64,000 nucleotides of DNA from Leptolyngbyaceae cyanobacterium RM1_1_2 (GCA_012032345.1 JAAUQI010000021.1:1-64000); one strand, 5' to 3'. Positions 11,205 through 21,046 are shown, counted from the stretch's first letter. Program-made: numbers and translations. Notes: generated by a model from the letters alone, not told the origin.

Positions 11205-12287
11205 GTGCAGAACGAGTTGATGAGTTTGGAGCTTGAGAGTGTGTCATCAGGCCGCAGCCCTTCAGATGCTATTCGCGTGGGGGTGATTGGCGTTGGCAAT
11301 ATGGGGCAGCATCATACCCGTGTGCTCAGCCGCCTCAAAGATGTTGAACTTGTGGGTATTTCAGATGTCAATGTAGAGCGAGGTTTAGATACAGCAGGTA
11401 AGTATCGGGTACGTTTTTTTGAAGATTATCATGACCTGCTGAGCCACGTAGACGCGGTTTGTGTAGCCGTTCCTACCCGGTTACACCACAGAGTCGGCAT
11501 GGCGTGCTTAAATGCGGGCGTTCACGTCTTGATCGAAAAGCCCATTGCCGCCAGCATTGCTGAAGCGGAATCTTTAGTGAATGCTGCCGCTGCCTCTAAC
11601 TGTATTCTTCAGGTCGGGCACATTGAGCGCTTTAACCCGGCTTTTCAAGAGCTGCACAAGGTGCTTAAAACTGAAGAGCTACTGGCTTTAGAAGCTCGGC
11701 GCATGAGTCCCTATTCTCAGCGGGCCAACGATGTCTCTGTTGTCCTGGATCTGATGATTCACGATATTGATCTGCTGCTAGAGCTAGCAACAGCTTCGGT
11801 CTCAAAGCTAACAGCTAGTGGCAGTCGGGCGGCTGATTCTGGCTATCTTGACTACGTGACGGCAACTTTGGGCTTTACCAATGGCATTGTCGCTACGCTG
11901 ACCGCCAGTAAAGTAACCCATCGCAAAATTCGCACCATTACGGCGCACTGCAAGAGTTCTCTAACTGAGGCTGATTTTCTCAATAATGAGATTTTGATCC
12001 ACCGTCAAACCATTGCCGACTGTACCAGCGACTATGGTCAGGTGCTTTACCGGCAAGATGGTCTAATCGAGAAGGTCTACACCAGTAATATTGAGCCGCT
12101 CCACGCGGAGCTAGAGCATTTTGTCAACTGCGTTCGCGGCGGTGAGCAGCCTTCTGTCGGCGGAGAGCAGGCGCTCAAGGCGCTGCGCTTAGCCAGCCTG
12201 ATTGAGCAAATGGCGTTAGAGGGGCAAACCTGGCAGTCTGCTTCTGAACACACGCTGGGGTTAGAAGTCGCAGCGGTGAGTTTGTAG
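11205..12287 (+). CDS. Gfo/Idh/MocA family oxidoreductase
   Basis: An NAD(P)-dependent sugar-type dehydrogenase of 360 residues. The Rossmann motif GVIGVGNMGQHH (GxGxxG at Gly29, Gly31, Gly34) opens the protein after a 24-residue leader. The family EKPI motif (LIEKPIAAS, near residue 110) and the HIERFNPAF segment follow, with the C-terminal domain containing DLMIHDIDLL. The start is a GTG with AAGGAGAG about 6 bases upstream. The substrate is unknown; UDP-sugar or inositol-type oxidation is typical of the family. It converges on the SGNH hydrolase gene with 17 bases between them. Confidence 0.9.
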   Translation: MQNELMSLELESVSSGRSPSDAIRVGVIGVGNMGQHHTRVLSRLKDVELVGISDVNVERGLDTAGKYRVRFFEDYHDLLSHVDAVCVAVPTRLHHRVGMACLNAGVHVLIEKPIAASIAEAESLVNAAAASNCILQVGHIERFNPAFQELHKVLKTEELLALEARRMSPYSQRANDVSVVLDLMIHDIDLLLELATASVSKLTASGSRAADSGYLDYVTATLGFTNGIVATLTASKVTHRKIRTITAHCKSSLTEADFLNNEILIHRQTIADCTSDYGQVLYRQDGLIEKVYTSNIEPLHAELEHFVNCVRGGEQPSVGGEQALKALRLASLIEQMALEGQTWQSASEHTLGLEVAAVSL

Positions 12288-12304
12288 CTGGCTTCAGGTA
12301 GCGG

Positions 12305-13306
12305 CTACCAGAGGTCGTCATCGATCGCTTCTGGAATACTTTTGGGCTTGAGGGCGTTGGGATCTTTAAGCTGGCTTTGAATAGCCGATGCGATCGCCTG
12401 ACTGACAGATTCATTGCCGCTGGGGCTGAGATGAATATGATCGCGGTAGAGGGCTGCGGCTGTCTGAGCGGTCTGAAAGTCAGCCAGAAAGTCTACATAG
12501 GCGATCTGCTCAAGCTGCATAAAAGCCTTTACCCGCTGTCGGGCTTTTTGCTCGTAGTCTCTAGGCCCAGGTGGCTGCACTTCTCGCAGCAGGGGCGTCA
12601 TGGCGACAATGAGCTGGCTCCCCGCCCCCTGTACTCGCTGCTGAATCTGGCGAATGGCTTCTAGGTTAACGCCGACGCGATCGCCCGGTTCGTCTTGGAG
12701 CTGCTGTAGCTCAGGTATAGGCTGAGGTTTGATCAAACTGCGCTGCAGCAGTTCCACTGTGGCGCTCAGCGGTTTGCGCTCAGGATAGCTGCGATCGCGC
12801 CCTACCTGGACTGAATTAGGGGCGATCGCAAATAGGTCATCTGTGTTGAGCAGCAGCACCACTATCTGGGCTTCAAATAGGCCAAAGCGAACCAGGTAAG
12901 CCAGTTCATTACGTGGCCCCCAAGAGTTGGCTGAGGCGTTAAGCACTTCGACTGGCCGCTCAGGTTCAAAGAGCATCTCCTGCAGATGACGTTCAATTTG
13001 AGCTGACAGGATGTGAGGCTGATCGGTCCACCAGCCGCCGTTGGCGACCGAGTCTCCTAGCAGCAGTACCCGCAGCCCTGCGGTTACAGGCTCAGGGGTG
13101 ACGGGGCCGTTGCGCATAGAATACTGATTAATCTCAATGCGATTGCCAAACCGCCGTACTTTTTGGTTGGGCAGTAGGCGATAGCCCATCAGTGAGTCAG
13201 CCATATAGAGCGGCGGATCTCCTAAACCTACCCACAGCCGCAGCCCAATTTCTAGCAGCAGGCTCCCAATCAGCAGAACCCCTAGAATAATGAGTGCAAC
13301 CTTCAT
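12305..13306 (-). CDS. SGNH/GDSL hydrolase, membrane-anchored
   Basis: A 333-residue protein with an N-terminal hydrophobic anchor (residues 2-20) followed by an SGNH hydrolase domain. The nucleophile block LLLGDSVANGG is near residue 85, NASANSWGPRNEL carries the block III asparagine/glycine, and the DHIHLSPSGNE motif near 288 supplies the catalytic Asp and His. It is probably periplasmic and may remove or transfer acyl groups on polysaccharides or lipids; the substrate is unknown. A 16-residue polar tail follows the domain. Confidence 0.85.
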   Translation of the reverse strand: MKVALIILGVLLIGSLLLEIGLRLWVGLGDPPLYMADSLMGYRLLPNQKVRRFGNRIEINQYSMRNGPVTPEPVTAGLRVLLLGDSVANGGWWTDQPHILSAQIERHLQEMLFEPERPVEVLNASANSWGPRNELAYLVRFGLFEAQIVVLLLNTDDLFAIAPNSVQVGRDRSYPERKPLSATVELLQRSLIKPQPIPELQQLQDEPGDRVGVNLEAIRQIQQRVQGAGSQLIVAMTPLLREVQPPGPRDYEQKARQRVKAFMQLEQIAYVDFLADFQTAQTAAALYRDHIHLSPSGNESVSQAIASAIQSQLKDPNALKPKSIPEAIDDDLW

Positions 13307-13453
13307 GTGCTTTTCTCTCTCGGCAGCTCTCTCAGTGTAGAGGGATTGCAGACCTGCTAGTAAAAATCTTGCTGCGTACTACACAAGTAGTTTTTGTAGT
13401 ATATACTAGGGCAATGCTATCTGCATAACTGCGTTTCTGGCCTGAGGCTGTTT

Positions 13454-15388
13454 ATGCTCTGGTTACGCAAGCGCTTTACCTCAACGACTCAGCCAGCCCG
13501 TGCTAACTACAGCATGGGCATTGCTGACTGCATTGATCTCAACCAGAGTAGCGATTTACCACAGACTGTTATGGCTAAGTTTAAAGACGTTATTCAATAC
13601 TACAAACGCTATCAGGCGATCGCCTACTTCAGCATTGCCGCTAGCAGCCTGTTTGAAATTTTAGATCTGGTGGTGCCCTATGCGATCGGTCAAATTCTCA
13701 ACGTGGTGTCTAATCAACCCGTTGATGGCCTCAGTCAGTGGCTGATCAATGCTACGGCCAGTATAACGGGACTGCCTCGCGATCGCCCTTTAGCTCTTGG
13801 CTTGCTCTTGGGGCTGATCTTTTTGGTCACTGTTGTCCGGGCACCGATTGAACCCTGGCTAGGCGTTTGGTTTCACTGGGATATTGCCCTGAGGACTCGG
13901 CGCGACCATTCCCAGCAGGTTGTGCGCAAAATCCTGACCCTGCCCCTAGAGTTTTATGACGAAAACAACCCCGGTCGCATTGCCGGACGGGTAGCGCGGG
14001 GGCTGTCAAACCATACTTGGACATATCCTGAAATTGCGGGTCAGCTCCTGCCCAAGCTGGTGCGAGTGCTGGGTATTTTCTGCGTGATTGCCCTAATTGC
14101 CTGGCCGATTGCCGTTTTATTTTTGATTTCTTTTGTCGTGATTCTGGCCTACAGCCTCAAAGACCTGCTGCAAATCAACCGCAAAGAGCAGGCCCTCGAT
14201 CGCTACATGGAAAATACCGAGAGCCACACCTCAGAGCTAATTACCAACATCAAAACGGTCAAAGCCTTTGCCACCGAGGCCCGTGAGTTTGAGCGGCAGC
14301 AGCGACGGCTACAGCGAGAGTTCACGATGGTGGACTACAGCATTCACCGGGCCTATGTAAAGCTCCTGACCCGCCAAGAGATGATCATTCAGAGCTGCGT
14401 ATTTGGGGTGCTGGGCCTGACGCTGTGGGCTGCGATCGCCGGGCAGATTTCTCTGGGATATTTTGTCACCATCCTAACGGTGTCTAGCATGGCCTATGCT
14501 GAGCTAGAACCCATCAGCAATCTAGCTGAGGTCTTTACCCGCCGCTATGCCTCAATGCTGCGCTTCCATGAGTTCATGGAAATGCCGATGAGCCAGGAGG
14601 GAGAGAACGTTTTAGCAGCTCCTGAGGCGGTGACAGACTATCAGTTTACTGGCAAGCTGCATCTCGATCGAGTGACGTTTGGCTACGAGGCCGATCGCCC
14701 GGTGCTGAAAAATATAGATCTGCTGATTGAACCCTATCAAACAGTGGCTCTAGTGGGGCGCTCGGGATCAGGTAAGTCAACCCTGGTGAAGCTACTGTTT
14801 CGCTACTTCGAGCCACAGCAGGGGCGGATTTTGATTGATGGCGAAGATATTCGTCGCCTAGATGTCACCGGCTATCGGCGGCGGCTAGCAATTGTGCATC
14901 AGGAAGTAGATGTCTTTAACGGGACACTGCTTGACAACCTCACCTACGGCAAACCCGACGCCAGCCCTGAGCAAATTGAGGCTGCCTGCCATATTGCCCG
15001 CGTGGATGAGTTTATTCATCTTTTGCCCAAGGGCGATCGTACTGTAGTTGGCGAGCGCGGAGTGCGCCTGTCAGGGGGTCAGCGACAGCGGCTGGGAATT
15101 GCCCGAGCGCTGCTGGTGAATCCAGATATTTTAGTCTTTGATGAAGCGACGTCTAGCCTCGATTATGAGTCAGAGCGATCGATTCAGCTAGCGATGCGCA
15201 GCATCTTGGGCACGCGCACGACGCTAATTATTGCGCACCGTCTCAGCACCGTCCGCGAAGCTGACAAAATTGTCGTGCTGGATCAAGGCCAAATCTTAGA
15301 AATGGGTAGCCACGCTGAGCTGCTGCAGCAGGGCGGACTGTATCACCGTCTGCACTCACTGCAGGAAACGGGCGATTTGCTGGGCTAG
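13454..15388 (+). CDS. ABC exporter, fused permease and ATPase
   Basis: A type-I ABC half-transporter of 644 residues. The transmembrane domain spans roughly residues 50-350 (six helices) and the nucleotide-binding domain 395-640. Walker A GRSGSGKST is at 435-443, the signature LSGGQ at 539-543, Walker B ILVFDEAT near 560 and the H-loop IIAHRLST after it. It would act as a homodimer exporting a lipid, peptide or drug; the substrate is not predictable. The start may be the internal ATG at 13571 (MAKFKDVIQYYKRY), because the preceding 39 residues are polar and no clear ribosome-binding site precedes either codon. Confidence 0.92.
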   Translation: MLWLRKRFTSTTQPARANYSMGIADCIDLNQSSDLPQTVMAKFKDVIQYYKRYQAIAYFSIAASSLFEILDLVVPYAIGQILNVVSNQPVDGLSQWLINATASITGLPRDRPLALGLLLGLIFLVTVVRAPIEPWLGVWFHWDIALRTRRDHSQQVVRKILTLPLEFYDENNPGRIAGRVARGLSNHTWTYPEIAGQLLPKLVRVLGIFCVIALIAWPIAVLFLISFVVILAYSLKDLLQINRKEQALDRYMENTESHTSELITNIKTVKAFATEAREFERQQRRLQREFTMVDYSIHRAYVKLLTRQEMIIQSCVFGVLGLTLWAAIAGQISLGYFVTILTVSSMAYAELEPISNLAEVFTRRYASMLRFHEFMEMPMSQEGENVLAAPEAVTDYQFTGKLHLDRVTFGYEADRPVLKNIDLLIEPYQTVALVGRSGSGKSTLVKLLFRYFEPQQGRILIDGEDIRRLDVTGYRRRLAIVHQEVDVFNGTLLDNLTYGKPDASPEQIEAACHIARVDEFIHLLPKGDRTVVGERGVRLSGGQRQRLGIARALLVNPDILVFDEATSSLDYESERSIQLAMRSILGTRTTLIIAHRLSTVREADKIVVLDQGQILEMGSHAELLQQGGLYHRLHSLQETGDLLG

Positions 15389-15494
15389 TGCAGCGTCAAC
15401 ACTTAATTTTAGGGTGATGCATAGTTCGTAGTTAGCGCTTTAGCGCTAAAGCACTGACTACCCACCCTAATTTCTAGCTGTGACAATGCACTAG
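15385..15494. repeat. MITE-like imperfect inverted repeat, copy A of the 34-bp family
   Basis: The outer arms CTAGTGCA (15385-15392) and TGCACTAG (15487-15494) frame a longer imperfect palindrome. At its centre is a 34-base core (15428-15461) that begins GTAGTTAGCGCTTTAGCGCT and ends AAAGCACTGACTAC. The same core occurs near 19878 (inverted, three differences) and 52175 (two differences). The element begins at the stop codon of the ABC exporter gene. Confidence 0.75.
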
Positions 15495-15612
15495 CTTGTT
15501 CTATCTCTGTTCAGGCAGATTTGTGCCGGGATGTAGGTGAGGCGGCCAGGGGCAATTCTCGAATCGCGCCTGCCAGGTTAGGATGAGTTAAGAAGCTTAG
15601 GTTTGCTGGCAC

Positions 15613-15947
15613 ATGACGATTGTGGCATTCATTCTTTTGCTCGGAATTTCCCCGGCGCTGATTTCTCTTTGGGTAGGGCGCAGGGCCGGAGCGCAAACCC
15701 AACAGCAGCTAACCCTGGCGATGGAATCGGCGGCGGCTAGAGGACTGAGCGCATTAGCCGAGCGCAACCGCGATCGCCACTATATTGAAGGGCTGGGCTA
15801 TATCGTGGGCGACATTTCCTGTCAGTTTAATGCGCGATCGCCTTATTTGCGCTGTGCTGTCAATCCCATCGGCCCTGTGAAACCTGTATGCAGTACCAGC
15901 CAAAAGCTGATTTGACCCGAGAGCGATCGCCCGAGGGGAGGCGTTAG
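15613..15947 (+). CDS. DUF6464 family protein, C-terminus frameshifted
   Basis: A small protein with one N-terminal transmembrane helix (MTIVAFILLLGISPALISLW), an Arg/Ala-rich linker, and the DUF6464 signature HYIEGLGYIVGDISCQFNARSPYLRCAVNP. As written the frame ends at 15915 with an unrelated tail. Adding one C to the CCC at 15873-15875 gives GPCETCMQYQPK and a stop at 15945-15947, which restores the expected C-terminal CxxC pair. The four cysteines then suggest metal or disulfide binding. The family is cyanobacterial and has no known function. I take the extended form as the real protein. Confidence 0.72.
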
Positions 15948-15977
15948 GATACACAGGATCTCGGCTTTCGTCTTTTT

Positions 15978-16868
15978 ATGAGTGTTTTGATCTCGGCAGT
16001 GCTGCCGATCGCCCTAGTAGCCCTAGCAGGGGTTTATGTTGGGCGCAGGTTTGAGCTAGATTTACAAACGCTGGCACGGCTGAATATTTATGCGCTGCTC
16101 CCCGCTCTGGTACTCACGAGTCTGGCTGAGACGACGCTGGCGCTGAAGAGCGCGATCGCAATTACCGCAGCCTTCCTGCTGAATACTGCCCTGCTCTATC
16201 TGCTGGCGATAGGGCTAGGCCGCAGCCTTAAATTTTCAACCGACGAGCAAAAAAGCCTGATTGCCACCACCCTATTTGCCAACGTTGGTAACATGGGACT
16301 GCCGTTCGTGCTGTTCTCCCTGGGGCAGGCAGGGTTAGATCGGGCCGTGGTTTATCTGGTGGGATCAAGTCTGATGATTGCCAGCGTCTTTCCCATTGTG
16401 CTCAAGGGTACAGGGGTTCGAGCGGGTGTACAGTTCACGCTGCGCCTGCCCGTATTCTGGGCAGCAACGGCGGGGATGGCCCTGCAGGCTGGGGGTGAAG
16501 CTCTACCCCAGGCAGTTGAGCGGGGGGTGACGCTGCTGAGCGGCGGGGCCATTCCAATTGCACTGCTAACTTTGGGCATACAGCTATCGCGGACGCAGTT
16601 TGTGTTCGGGCGCTATGAGCTGTTTGGAGCCGGGCTAAGGCTGGTGGTGTCGCCGCTGCTGGCCTATGCTATTGGCCGAATGCTGGGTCTAGCGGGCTTA
16701 GACCTACAGGTATTAGTACTGCAGGCAGCTATGCCAGTGGCGGTAAACTCTTTGATCTGGGTGACAGAGCTAGGCGGAGACACGGTGCGGGTAGCCAGAA
16801 CTATTGTGCTTTCGACTTTGCTTAGCTTTTTGACACTGCCGTGGGTGCTATGGCTGAGCAGCCATTAG
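15978..16868 (+). CDS. AEC family transporter (auxin efflux carrier type)
   Basis: A 296-residue membrane protein with about ten hydrophobic segments in two five-helix halves. The first half opens ISAVLPIALVALAGVYVGRRF and the second carries GGAIPIALLTLGIQL and a C-terminal LQAAMPVAVNSLIWVTELGGD. This is the pattern of bacterial AEC/BART secondary transporters that export organic acids or similar anions. The substrate is unknown. It starts about 30 bases after the corrected end of the DUF6464 gene, so co-transcription is possible. Confidence 0.85.
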   Translation: MSVLISAVLPIALVALAGVYVGRRFELDLQTLARLNIYALLPALVLTSLAETTLALKSAIAITAAFLLNTALLYLLAIGLGRSLKFSTDEQKSLIATTLFANVGNMGLPFVLFSLGQAGLDRAVVYLVGSSLMIASVFPIVLKGTGVRAGVQFTLRLPVFWAATAGMALQAGGEALPQAVERGVTLLSGGAIPIALLTLGIQLSRTQFVFGRYELFGAGLRLVVSPLLAYAIGRMLGLAGLDLQVLVLQAAMPVAVNSLIWVTELGGDTVRVARTIVLSTLLSFLTLPWVLWLSSH

Positions 16869-17066
16869 AAGCTGCCAAACTGATGCAAAACAATCAAAAC
16901 GCCCCAGAGAAAAATGAAAAATGTCAGTAAGCTAGTCATGCGAATACGGTTGTATGTGGTTTATTCTCCGTCTCTAAGCTACTGCAATTACCAGCCGTAG
17001 CCGCAGTGTGAATAACCGCCTGCCTCTTGCGTGGGATCTAACCAGTAGTAAGTCTTTCAAGCGCTT

Positions 17067-17690
17067 CTACTCTTTCCATAGATGAAATTGCTTCAGTTCA
17101 GATGGCAACTCTATTTGACCAGGATTAGTCAACCGCTTAATTGAGAGTTCAACATGACCTAAATCTGCTTCGCAACCGATAAACTTTCGGCCTAATGACA
17201 AAGCAGCTACTCCAGTCGTAGAGGAACCTGAAAAAGGATCAAAAACTAAATCACCTAAGTTTGTACTTGCTCGAAGGCATCGTGCAACAAGGCCGATAGG
17301 CTTCTGCGTTGGGTGTTTACCATAAAGCTTTTCATCTTTGCCAGGAGCAGACATTCTCCAGACATTCTTCATCTGTTTGTCACCATTCTCCGCTTTCATT
17401 TCCTTGTAGTTGAACGTATAGCGCTCTTTCCCTTTACGTGCTTTCGTTGCCCATAATACTAGCTCTGTTGAATGAATAAAGCAGCGACACCCTAAGTTTG
17501 GCGGTGGGGCAGGTTTTTCCCAGATGATGTCATTCAGGATGCGAAAACCAATTTGCTGCATAGCAAATCCAACTGATGAAACACATGCAAAGTGCCTGTT
17601 ACCTAGACAGTACCAGTTGGCTTAAGAAGGCGATAACAAGCAGTCAACCACGCCTTATTAAACTCGTGATCTAATTCAACAATTAAATGG
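17067..17690 (-). pseudogene. Decayed DNA adenine/cytosine-N4 methyltransferase
   Basis: Only the C-terminal part reads cleanly (17067-17561): ...GFRILNDIIWEKPAPPPN, the HPTQKP block, and motif I DPFSGSSTTGVAAL followed by GRKFIGCEAD. In this class motif I lies at the C-terminus and the catalytic DPPY motif near the N-terminus; DPPY is absent. Reading further upstream shows DHEFNKAWLTACYRLLKPTG, clearly homologous, then a TAG where Trp is expected (17603-17605), then a frame change that fits loss of one copy of a 7-base repeat (GTAACAG). Beyond about 17690 homology is lost. It is a genuine remnant, not a functional enzyme, and no restriction gene remains beside it. Confidence 0.8.
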
Positions 17691-17768
17691 AGTCACAACA
17701 TCTAGCGTTTAGAGGCTTTCATTCACCCCTGTAGGCTATTTGTAATTGGTGACCAGCTAATGCTTTGT

Positions 17769-18437
17769 TTACGTAGACATAGATACTGTAGACGCGATCG
17801 CGTTGTCTAGCGTATTGCCGACCTTATCAGCGATCCCGGCGATCCAGGTTTCGTCCTGCTGGGTATAGCTACGGGGGGCATTAGCCCCCAGAATCAGCAC
17901 GCCGCCGCTGCCCATTGGCTGGCAGATCACACCTTGGGTATTTTCGGGCAGATAGTCAAACTCAACCCGCCCCGGATAAATTTTGAGATTGACTAAATAA
18001 ACTGGGGCTGACTTTTCTAGCACCCGCCTAAGTATGACCCCCGGCTTGACCTCAGCAACAGGGCCTAAAACCCCGCGTCGCAGCAGTACCCGGCCCTGAT
18101 AGTAAGCCACCACTGACCGCGTGGCGGTATTGGTCAACAGTAGATGAGAGGCCCAGGCCAGCTCAGTCTGGGCCGACTCTGGCAGGTCTGCGTCTAGATC
18201 AAAGCCCATTTCCCCCAGCAGCTCTACCGACTCGGGCAGTTTGGGCTGAAACTGCTCCCACAGCAGCCCTGTGAGAATCAGAACGGCGCTGACAATCACG
18301 CCTAGGGCATCCGATCGCGCCTGAGAATCGCTCAGCATCGGCGTTGTCAATCGATTCACCATTAGCAGAGTGCCAGCGATCGCGCCGACTACAATAGGAA
18401 GACGACGCAGGACTTGATTTTGATCAGACTTTGCCAT
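17769..18437 (-). CDS. ccbB: Cofactor assembly of complex C subunit B (CCB2/CCB4-like)
   Basis: A 222-residue membrane-anchored protein of the CCB2/CCB4 family, which in chloroplasts and cyanobacteria helps attach the covalent haem c_i to cytochrome b6 of the b6f complex. Two N-terminal hydrophobic helices are visible (LPIVVGAIAGTLLMVNRL and DALGVIVSAVLILTGLLWEQ) with the family segment SDSQARSDALGVI between them. A GAF-like soluble domain follows, ending GVLILGANAPRSYTQQDETWI. The ATG at 18437 (MAKSDQN) is preferred to 18458. The gene is divergent from dacB, with about 75 bases between starts. Confidence 0.83.
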   Translation of the reverse strand: MAKSDQNQVLRRLPIVVGAIAGTLLMVNRLTTPMLSDSQARSDALGVIVSAVLILTGLLWEQFQPKLPESVELLGEMGFDLDADLPESAQTELAWASHLLLTNTATRSVVAYYQGRVLLRRGVLGPVAEVKPGVILRRVLEKSAPVYLVNLKIYPGRVEFDYLPENTQGVICQPMGSGGVLILGANAPRSYTQQDETWIAGIADKVGNTLDNAIASTVSMST

Positions 18438-18512
18438 AGCTCGGCGGTTGAAACTCACAGTTCTAGTGTATCTTTACCCAGTAAAACATCTGTTCTCTGG
18501 ACGAGTGTAGCC

Positions 18513-19844
18513 ATGATCTCAGTATTGCCATTGATAGGATTTGGCCTGTTGTCTTTCCTGTCTAGCGGCAGTCATAGCCAGCCGCTAGTCGCTTCTAATT
18601 TGGCCTCAGTCAATCTAGTTGCCCAGTGGGATTCACCCTGGGTGGCCAAGCTGTTTGAACCCGATCCAGTTGCCGGAGCGATCGCCCAACAGTATCTAGC
18701 AAATTTGGCAAATCAGGGGCTGGCAGCCGAGGCTCAAGGCTTTTTCTTTTTTACGGGCATCACGGCTGAAACCTATCACCAGGGAACAGCGCTTTTACCC
18801 GCTGCCTCGTTGACTAAAATTGCGACCACGCTGGCGGCGCTGTCTACCTGGCAACCCGACCACCGATTTGAAACGCTGGTTGGTATTACTGGCCCCGTCG
18901 AGAACGGCGTGGTTAAAGGTAATCTAGTTATCCGCAGCGGCAATGATCCCTTCTTTGTATGGGAAGAAGCGATCGCGCTTGGGAACGCACTACAGACGGC
19001 TGGGATCTCAGGCGTTGAGGGCGACCTGATTGTTTTGGGCGACTTCACCATGAACTTTGAAACCGATCCCTACCGGGCGGGTGAACTGCTAAAACAGGCA
19101 ATCGCAGTCCAGTTCTGGTCGCCCGAAATTTGGGGACAGTACCGGATGCTCCCTGCGGATACGCCGCAGCCGGAGATTGTGATTCAAGGTGGGGTGCAGG
19201 TACAGCCAATAGACGCGGTGGCCCAAGTGAGCGACTGGGTCGTGCAGCATCAGTCTTTGCCGCTAATTGCCATTCTCAAAGCCATGAACATCTACAGCAA
19301 CAACGTCATGGCTGAGCAAATGGCTACGCTTGTGGGCGGTGCCCCTGCTGTAATGGCCAGAGTCACTGCGGCAACAGGCATCTCATCGGCTGAAATTCAG
19401 CTTGTCAATGGTTCTGGGCTGGGGATCGAAAACCAGATGTCTCCGCGCCTGACAGTGACGCTGCTGACAGTACTCGATCGGATGTTGCAGGGCGAGGGCT
19501 ATACAGTGGCTGACGTGCTGCCAGTAGCTGGCCGAGACAGCGGCACCCTGGCCTATCGAGATCTGCCTGCCTATGCTGCGCTCAAAACGGGCAGCTTAGC
19601 GACTGTGAGTTCTTTAGCAGGGGTCTTTCCCACCCGCGATCGCGGTCTAGTTTGGTTCGCTATTCTCAACCAGGGCGGCAATTTAGAAGGGCTGCGTCAG
19701 GGTCAAGATGATCTGCTCAGAGCCATGCAGCAGCACTGGGGCAGTCCGCCAGCGCTTCCCGATGCCCTTGTCCCCACTGTTGACTTTGAGCAGGACGCTT
19801 ATCGACTAGGTAACCCCCAGCGCAACCAGTCTTTTTCCCGGTAA
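18513..19844 (+). CDS. dacB: D-alanyl-D-alanine carboxypeptidase/endopeptidase (PBP4 type)
   Basis: A class-C low-molecular-mass penicillin-binding protein that trims peptidoglycan stem peptides in the periplasm. The three active-site motifs are SLTK (Ser99-Lys102), SNN (262-264) and KTG (358-360), in the S13 peptidase order. The N-terminus MISVLPLIGFGLLSFLSS is a signal anchor. The ATG at 18513 is chosen because the longer reading from 18414 overlaps the divergent ccbB gene and lacks a signal-like start. The domain between SxxK and SxN is shorter than in E. coli DacB but similar to other cyanobacterial forms. Confidence 0.88.
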   Translation: MISVLPLIGFGLLSFLSSGSHSQPLVASNLASVNLVAQWDSPWVAKLFEPDPVAGAIAQQYLANLANQGLAAEAQGFFFFTGITAETYHQGTALLPAASLTKIATTLAALSTWQPDHRFETLVGITGPVENGVVKGNLVIRSGNDPFFVWEEAIALGNALQTAGISGVEGDLIVLGDFTMNFETDPYRAGELLKQAIAVQFWSPEIWGQYRMLPADTPQPEIVIQGGVQVQPIDAVAQVSDWVVQHQSLPLIAILKAMNIYSNNVMAEQMATLVGGAPAVMARVTAATGISSAEIQLVNGSGLGIENQMSPRLTVTLLTVLDRMLQGEGYTVADVLPVAGRDSGTLAYRDLPAYAALKTGSLATVSSLAGVFPTRDRGLVWFAILNQGGNLEGLRQGQDDLLRAMQQHWGSPPALPDALVPTVDFEQDAYRLGNPQRNQSFSR

Positions 19845-19877
19845 GCGGCTGTTAGAAATCAGACATTCTACGAGTTA

Positions 19878-19911
19878 GTAGTCAGTGCTTTAGCACTGAA
19901 GTGCTAACTAC
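19878..19911. repeat. 34-bp palindromic repeat, copy B
   Basis: GTAGTCAGTGCTTTAGCACT followed by GAAGTGCTAACTAC is the inverse complement of the core of copy A with three base differences. It sits in the 137-base space between dacB and fbp. The imperfect dyad can form a hairpin in either transcript. Confidence 0.7.
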
Positions 19912-19981
19912 ATATGTTTATTAGCTAGTCTATTAACAGCGTCTCTGCCTTGGAGTACGCAAACTTTAGGAGGAAAACTAC

Positions 19982-21046
19982 ATGGTTGACGGCTACCAGC
20001 CAGCTCAGGAAGCGGCTTTGGATCGTGACTGCATGACGCTTTCTCGTCACGTTCTGCAGCAGCTTCAGAGCTTTGGGCCAGATGCCCAAGACCTGAGCGC
20101 CCTGATGAACCGTATTGCTCTCGCTGGCAAGATCATTGCCCGACGACTCACCCGGGCGGGGCTGATGGAGGATGCTTTAGGTTTCACCGGGCGAACTAAC
20201 GTCCAGGGTGAAGCAGTCAAGCGCATGGACGTCTACGCCAACGATGTTTTCATCTCTGTTTTTAAGCAAAGCGGCCTAGTCTGCCGCATGGCTTCAGAGG
20301 AGATGGAGAAGCCTTACTACATCCCTGAAAACTGCCCTATAGGTCGCTATACCCTTCTCTATGACCCCATTGACGGGTCTTCAAACGTTGACATCAACTT
20401 AAATGTCGGCTCTATTTTTGCAATTCGGCAGCAAGCTGGAGACGACGCCGACCAAAGCGCTGCAGATCTGCTGCAGAATGGTCGCGGTCAAATTGCTGCG
20501 GGCTACATCTTGTATGGCCCCAGCACTGTTTTAGTCTACTCTATTGGTCGCGGCGTCCATGCCTTTGCCTTGGATCCCAGCCTGGGAGAATTTATTTTAT
20601 CAAGTGAGAATATTCGGATTCCCGAACACGGCCCTACCTACAGCGTAAACGAGGGTAATTTCTGGCAATGGGAGGATTCTTACCGGGACTTTATTCGCTA
20701 CGTTCATAGACACGATGGTTACTCAGCCCGCTACAGCGGTGCTTTGGTGGGAGATTTTCACCGCATCTTGATGCAAGGCGGCGTGTTTCTCTATCCCGGC
20801 ACGGTGAAAAAACCTGAAGGCAAGCTCCGTTTGCTCTACGAAACAGCGCCTTTAGCGTATCTGGCAGAACAAGCGGGTGGCCGAGCTAGCACTGGTACTG
20901 AGCCAATCTTAGATATCGTGCCAGATAAGATTCACGCTCGGACTCCTCTGGTTATTGGCAGCGTAGAAGGGGTGGCGCTGGTTGAGTCTTTCGTGAACGA
21001 GCGGCAGCGAGAAGCAGAAGCTGAACTGGCTGCCTCGGGTTCTTAA
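19982..21046 (+). CDS. fbp: Class I fructose-1,6-bisphosphatase
   Basis: Hydrolyses fructose-1,6-bisphosphate to fructose-6-phosphate for gluconeogenesis and for recycling through the oxidative pentose-phosphate route. The metal and substrate motif DPIDGSSN is at residues 128-135, with SEEME upstream and the [25 protein letters not shown] block near the C-terminus, all typical of class I. AGGAGG lies about 7 bases before the ATG. The length of 354 residues is normal. It is the first gene of the fbp-tal-zwf-opcA cluster, an order conserved in filamentous cyanobacteria. Confidence 0.96.
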   Translation: MVDGYQPAQEAALDRDCMTLSRHVLQQLQSFGPDAQDLSALMNRIALAGKIIARRLTRAGLMEDALGFTGRTNVQGEAVKRMDVYANDVFISVFKQSGLVCRMASEEMEKPYYIPENCPIGRYTLLYDPIDGSSNVDINLNVGSIFAIRQQAGDDADQSAADLLQNGRGQIAAGYILYGPSTVLVYSIGRGVHAFALDPSLGEFILSSENIRIPEHGPTYSVNEGNFWQWEDSYRDFIRYVHRHDGYSARYSGALVGDFHRILMQGGVFLYPGTVKKPEGKLRLLYETAPLAYLAEQAGGRASTGTEPILDIVPDKIHARTPLVIGSVEGVALVESFVNERQREAEAELAASGS

